Shown here in pieces: positions 61,015 to 64,000 of a stretch of 64,000 nucleotides of DNA. Source of the stretch: Azospirillum soli (lineage in GTDB: Bacteria > Pseudomonadota > Alphaproteobacteria > Azospirillales > Azospirillaceae). The position numbers and the translations under genes are program-made. The notes below the pieces were generated by a model. That model made no database searches, was not told the origin of the DNA, and saw only the letters and a list, made by a program, of their open reading frames with translations. Each line of letters starts with the position of its first letter. Position 1 is the stretch's first letter. The stretch lies in assembly GCF_017876165.1 (NCBI RefSeq), contig NZ_JAGINQ010000004.1, positions 248,001 through 312,000 on the forward strand, given 5' to 3'.

Positions 61015-62309
61015 GCGCCGCCATCATCTTCGGCCTGCTGCTGGCCCTGATGCTGACCGGCATGCCGATCTCGATCTCGCTCGGCCTGACGGTTCTGACC
61101 TTCCTCTTCACCATGACCGAGGTGCCGATCCAGGCCGTGGCGCTGAAGCTGTTCACGGGCATCGAGAAGTTCGAGATCATGGCGATCCCGTTCTTCATCC
61201 TGGCCGGCAACTTCCTGACGCACGGCGGCGTGGCGCGCCGCATGATCAATTTCGCCACCGCCATGGTCGGGCACTGGCACGGCGGCCTGGGCCTCGCCGG
61301 TGTGGTGGGCTGCGCGTTGTTCGCGGCGGTGTCGGGCTCCAGCCCGGCGACGGTGGTGGCCATCGGCTCCATTGTGCTGCCGGCGATGGTGGCCCAGGGC
61401 TTCCCGCGCCAGTTCGGCGCCGGCGTCATCACCACGTCGGGCGCGCTGGGCATCCTGATCCCGCCGTCCATCGTGATGGTGATGTACTCGGTCGCCACCA
61501 GCGGCAGCCCGCACGCCGCCTCGGTCGGCCAGCTGTTCATGGCTGGCGTGATCCCCGGCCTGATGCTGGCGTCCCTGCTCGGCGGCGTCACCTGGTACCG
61601 CGCGCGCAAGTTCGGCTATCCCCGCCTGCCGAAGGCCAGCTTCGCCGAGCGCTTCGCCGCCTTCCGTGAAGCGATGTGGGGCCTGCTGCTGATCGTCATC
61701 GTCATCGGTGGCATCTACACCGGCGTCTTCACGCCGACCGAGGCCGCGGCGATGAGCGCCGTCTACGCCTTCGTCATCGCGGTCTTCGTCTACAAGGACA
61801 TGCCGCTGCGGGGCGTGCCGAAGGTGCTGCTGTCGTCCGCCAACATGTCGGCGATGCTGCTCTACATCATCACGAACGCGGTGCTGTTCTCGTTCGTGCT
61901 GACGTCGGAGAACATCCCGCAGACCATCGCCGACTGGATCGTCGGCCAGGGCTTCGGCGTGATCGCCTTCCTGCTGGTGACGAACATCCTGCTGCTGATG
62001 GCCGGCAACTTCATGGAGCCGTCGTCCATCGTTCTGATCATGGCGCCGATCCTGTTCCCGGTGGCGATCAAGCTCGGCGTCGACCCGGTGCACTTCGGCA
62101 TCATGATGGTGGTGAACATGGAGATCGGCATGTGCCACCCGCCGGTCGGACTGAACCTCTACGTCGCCTCGGGCATCACCAAGATGGGCATCACCGAACT
62201 GACCGTGGCCGTCTGGCCGTGGCTGCTGGCGATGCTGGGCTTCCTGGTGCTGATCACCTACGTGCCGGCCGTCTCGCTCTGGCTGCCGCGCATGCTCGGC
62301 ATGATGTAA
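61011..62309 (+). CDS. dctM: TRAP transporter large permease DctM
   Basis: 432 residues with about 12 membrane segments, typical size. GMPISISLGLTVLTFLF, FFILAGNFLTHGGVARRMINFA, GTSG-like GCALFAAVSGSSPATVVAIGSIV, and GALGILIPPSIVMVMY are diagnostic. Forms the sodium-driven channel with DctQ. ATGA overlap with dctQ. Followed by a strong terminator. Confidence 0.96.
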   Translation: MSAAIIFGLLLALMLTGMPISISLGLTVLTFLFTMTEVPIQAVALKLFTGIEKFEIMAIPFFILAGNFLTHGGVARRMINFATAMVGHWHGGLGLAGVVGCALFAAVSGSSPATVVAIGSIVLPAMVAQGFPRQFGAGVITTSGALGILIPPSIVMVMYSVATSGSPHAASVGQLFMAGVIPGLMLASLLGGVTWYRARKFGYPRLPKASFAERFAAFREAMWGLLLIVIVIGGIYTGVFTPTEAAAMSAVYAFVIAVFVYKDMPLRGVPKVLLSSANMSAMLLYIITNAVLFSFVLTSENIPQTIADWIVGQGFGVIAFLLVTNILLLMAGNFMEPSSIVLIMAPILFPVAIKLGVDPVHFGIMMVVNMEIGMCHPPVGLNLYVASGITKMGITELTVAVWPWLLAMLGFLVLITYVPAVSLWLPRMLGMM

Positions 62310-62335
62310 CCGTCCGCGCCCCTTCAAGCGTCGAG

Positions 62336-62367
62336 AACCCCCTTCCGCCCGGCGGAAGGGGGTTTTT
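62336..62367 (+). terminator. Intrinsic terminator of dctPQM
   Basis: AACCCCCTTCCGCC pairs with GGCGGAAGGGGGTT, followed by TTTTTC. Strong. Confidence 0.93.
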
Positions 62368-62503
62368 CGTTTTCGGCGCCCGGCTTCGGCGCCCGACTGT
62401 GGCCCAGGCCACAGCGGCCGGCCGGGCCCCGGCCTATTCTCCGGTCATCGACGCCGCCGCGGCGAACGCCCGGCCACCCCACCTTCCGGAGGAGAACCGA
62501 CCC

Positions 62504-62983
62504 ATGCGCCGCCTGACCCTGATCTCCGTCGCCGCCGCCACCCTGCTCGCAGCACCCGCCTTCACCACTTCGGCCTTCGCTTACGACCTGAAGACCGGCG
62601 GCGTGCCGGTCGGCGCCCACATGCCCATGGGCATGGCGATGCCGGGCCACCCCATGATGGGCAGCCCCCTGATGGGCGGCGCGAACACCAACGTCGGCGT
62701 CGCGACCAACACCGCCGCCGGCATCGGCAACAAGGCCCAGCAGCAGGTGATCGGCATCCAGCAGGGTTCCGGCTTCGGCAATCCGCTGGTCAACACCAAC
62801 GTCGGCGTAGCGACCAACGTCGCCGCCGGCATCGGCAACAAGGCGCAGCAGAGCGTCACCGGAGTGACCTTCGGCTTCGGCCGGGGTGGCCTGATGGACA
62901 CCAACGTCGGCGTGAACACCAACGTGGCCGCCGGCCTCGGCAACTTCGCCGGCCAGAGCGTGTTCGGTCTGCAAGCCCGCTAA
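62504..62983 (+). CDS. Secreted protein with three curlin-like Asn/Gln/Gly repeats
   Basis: 159 residues. Signal peptide ending SAFA (about residue 26), a Met/Gly/Pro-rich linker (HMPMGMAMPGHPMMG), then three imperfect repeats of about 35-40 residues built on (N/D)TNVGV-x-TN-x-AAG(I/L)GN-x-A-x-Q-x-V-x-G. The G-x-N-x-A-x-Q core recalls curlin amyloid repeats. GGAGGAGAA site before the ATG. Amyloid or fibre-forming behaviour is inferred; no CsgBG genes are in view. Confidence 0.65.
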   Translation: MRRLTLISVAAATLLAAPAFTTSAFAYDLKTGGVPVGAHMPMGMAMPGHPMMGSPLMGGANTNVGVATNTAAGIGNKAQQQVIGIQQGSGFGNPLVNTNVGVATNVAAGIGNKAQQSVTGVTFGFGRGGLMDTNVGVNTNVAAGLGNFAGQSVFGLQAR

Positions 62984-63061
62984 ACCGATGGGCGCCGCCG
63001 GCCGCCTTGCTCCCCAACTGGCGGCGCCCCTTTTCGCGACCCTCATTGGAGGCGTTTCGCC

Positions 63062-63412
63062 ATGCTCCGCATCCCGCTCCTGGCCGCTGGCCCTACCCTC
63101 GCCGTGCTGCTCCTGACCGGCCTTCCCGTTACCGCCGGCGCCGAGAACCTCGCCTGCCAGACGGTCAACGGCAAGACGGTGTGCAGCCGGGGCCAGGGCA
63201 CGCTGTCCTGCCAGACGGTCAACGACAAGACCACCTGCATGACCGGGCCGGGCGTGCTGACCTGCGAAACCATCAACGGCAACACCACCTGCCGCCGTGG
63301 CGCTCCCCCGCAGGATCTGAAACCCCTGCCCATGCCGCCGCTTCACCCGCAGACCCACCCGATACCCGACACCCCGTTCGGCCGCAGCTTCCCCTTCGAG
63401 GAAGAGGTGTGA
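63062..63412 (+). CDS. Secreted protein with three 18-residue C-x8-C repeats
   Basis: 116 residues. Signal peptide (about 1-27), then three tandem repeats with Cys at 32/41, 50/59 and 68/77, each C-x-T-(V/I)-N-x-x-T-(V/T)-C. Then a Pro-rich acidic tail (PMPPLHPQTHPIPD). Each repeat probably closes one disulfide. TTGGAGGCG site before the ATG. I do not recognise the family. Confidence 0.6.
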   Translation: MLRIPLLAAGPTLAVLLLTGLPVTAGAENLACQTVNGKTVCSRGQGTLSCQTVNDKTTCMTGPGVLTCETINGNTTCRRGAPPQDLKPLPMPPLHPQTHPIPDTPFGRSFPFEEEV

Positions 63413-63423
63413 CCGTCTCGCCA

Positions 63424-63462
63424 GCCGAGCAGAACCGCCGAGCAGAACCGCCGAGCAAAGCC
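63424..63462. repeat. Three tandem 13-base units
   Basis: GCCGAGCAGAACC occurs twice exactly, then GCCGAGCAAAGCC with two changes, between the C-x8-C gene and the 71-residue gene. Simple tandem expansion. Confidence 0.7.
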
Positions 63463-63473
63463 AAGGACCCGCC

Positions 63474-63689
63474 ATGTGCCTTCCCGATGATCTGGACAGC
63501 ATCGTCCGCGAGCGTCTCGCCCGGTTCGGGCTGCTCGACCGCGCCTACGTCAAGGTGGTGACCCGCCGGGGACGGACCACCTACATCGCCTATGGCGCGG
63601 ACGGAACGCTGCTGTGGCGTTTCCGGACCCGTGAACTGGCCGAGGCCAAGTTGCACCAGCAAAGCCTCCGCGCACTCAGCGTCCACTGA
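63474..63689 (+). CDS. 71-residue basic protein
   Basis: MCLPDDLDSIVRERLARFGLLDRAYVKVVTRRGRTTYIAYGADGTLLWRFRTRELAE ... Helix then beta-hairpin-like, Arg-rich. AAGGACC site ahead of the ATG. No signal peptide, so it stays inside the cell. Not recognised. Confidence 0.55.
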   Translation: MCLPDDLDSIVRERLARFGLLDRAYVKVVTRRGRTTYIAYGADGTLLWRFRTRELAEAKLHQQSLRALSVH

Positions 63690-63777
63690 TGTGGCACCGC
63701 CTGTGGTCCGCCTCACAGCGGGCCGCCCCATCCCTCCCCTAGGATCGTGACCACAAGGCTGAACCCAGGAGACCGCC

Positions 63778-64000
63778 ATGATCCGCACCGTCCTGCTTTC
63801 CGGGCTGGCCGCCCTCACCCTGGCGACCGGAACCGCCGCCGCGCAGGACGGGGGCGGCACCGTCGTCGATCCGCGCATGGGGGCCATGGTCGGGATGTCC
63901 ATGGGCATGGGGATGGGCATGCCGCCCCTGATGCCACGCCAGCCGGTCTTCGTGAACGCGGCCAAGCGCGGCGCTCCTCCGGGCGCGCTGGTCACCAACC
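63778..64000 (+). CDS. Secreted Met/Gly-rich protein, 5' part only
   Basis: 74 codons to the window edge, stop not reached. Signal peptide (VLLSGLAALTLATGTAAAQ), then a run of alternating Met/Gly (MGAMVGMSMGMGMGMP) similar in style to the linker of the protein at 62504. AGGAGACC site at the ATG. Such Met-rich segments can bind copper; no family is recognised. Confidence 0.6.
   Translation, partial: MIRTVLLSGLAALTLATGTAAAQDGGGTVVDPRMGAMVGMSMGMGMGMPPLMPRQPVFVNAAKRGAPPGALVTN

Noticed and set aside
60783-62327. 514-codon minus-strand ORF over dctM
   Set aside because: Antisense shadow of dctM; low complexity, His/Arg-rich.
63273-63998. Minus-strand ORF over the last secreted genes
   Set aside because: Overlaps three plus-strand genes with good start sites; no start signal or domain.

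Overview
This 64 kb window is a GC-rich alphaproteobacterial chromosome segment. Gene content and protein style suggest Azospirillum or a close Rhodospirillales relative. The clues are high third-position GC, a class II DAHP synthase, a DctSR-controlled TRAP dicarboxylate transporter, a LiuR-like MerR box, a CtrA-type box and FNR/FixK-type boxes. This assignment is inference from gene content; no rRNA or other species marker is present. I see no prophage, insertion sequence or CRISPR array.

Layout. 1-4.65 kb: a branched-chain amino-acid ABC operon (ATC hydrolase-like protein, livK, livH, livM, livG, livF; livF is cut by the window edge). 4.9-10 kb: fatty-acid oxidation genes (etfA, etfB, thioesterase, MerR regulator, fadD) with a divergent SCP2 protein and a LiuR-type operator in the shared promoter. 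10-13.6 kb: two small conserved genes and an SsuABC/TauABC-type importer. 14-19.5 kb: assimilatory sulfate and sulfite reduction, with cysH-cysC diverging from a siroheme pathway, DUF2849, cysI and DUF934 operon. 19.5-33.4 kb: mostly housekeeping genes (nicotinate phosphoribosyltransferase, glutathione reductase, Mn catalase, AmpG-like permease, aroG, succinate-semialdehyde dehydrogenase, hybrid histidine kinase, panC), with two stray FliL-like proteins and a secreted pepsin-like protein among them.

33.6-38 kb: two identical tRNA-Val(CAC) genes bracket an unusual B-type heme-copper oxidase module. Its CuA subunit II looks intact, but subunit I carries Tyr in place of two binuclear-centre His ligands. 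This is the most unusual feature of the window. 38-43.6 kb: DUF3108 protein, a small protein behind a CtrA box, a phosphatase, glmU and glmS. 43.6-54.5 kb: a siderophore receptor with a Fur box, DUF882 protein, pentapeptide-repeat protein, Lrp-LysE pair, patatin-like protein, RlmM-like methyltransferase, a secreted hydrolase, and bfd with overlapping FNR and Fur sites.

54.5-62.3 kb: dctS, dctR and a further histidine kinase diverge from dctPQM. 62.5-64 kb: a run of small secreted proteins with internal repeats (curlin-like, C-x8-C and Met-rich), running off the right edge.

A cross-window pattern is that large palindromic elements sit between the solute-binding-protein gene and the membrane-protein genes in both the liv and the dct transport operons. 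This would fit unequal expression of the two parts of each operon.
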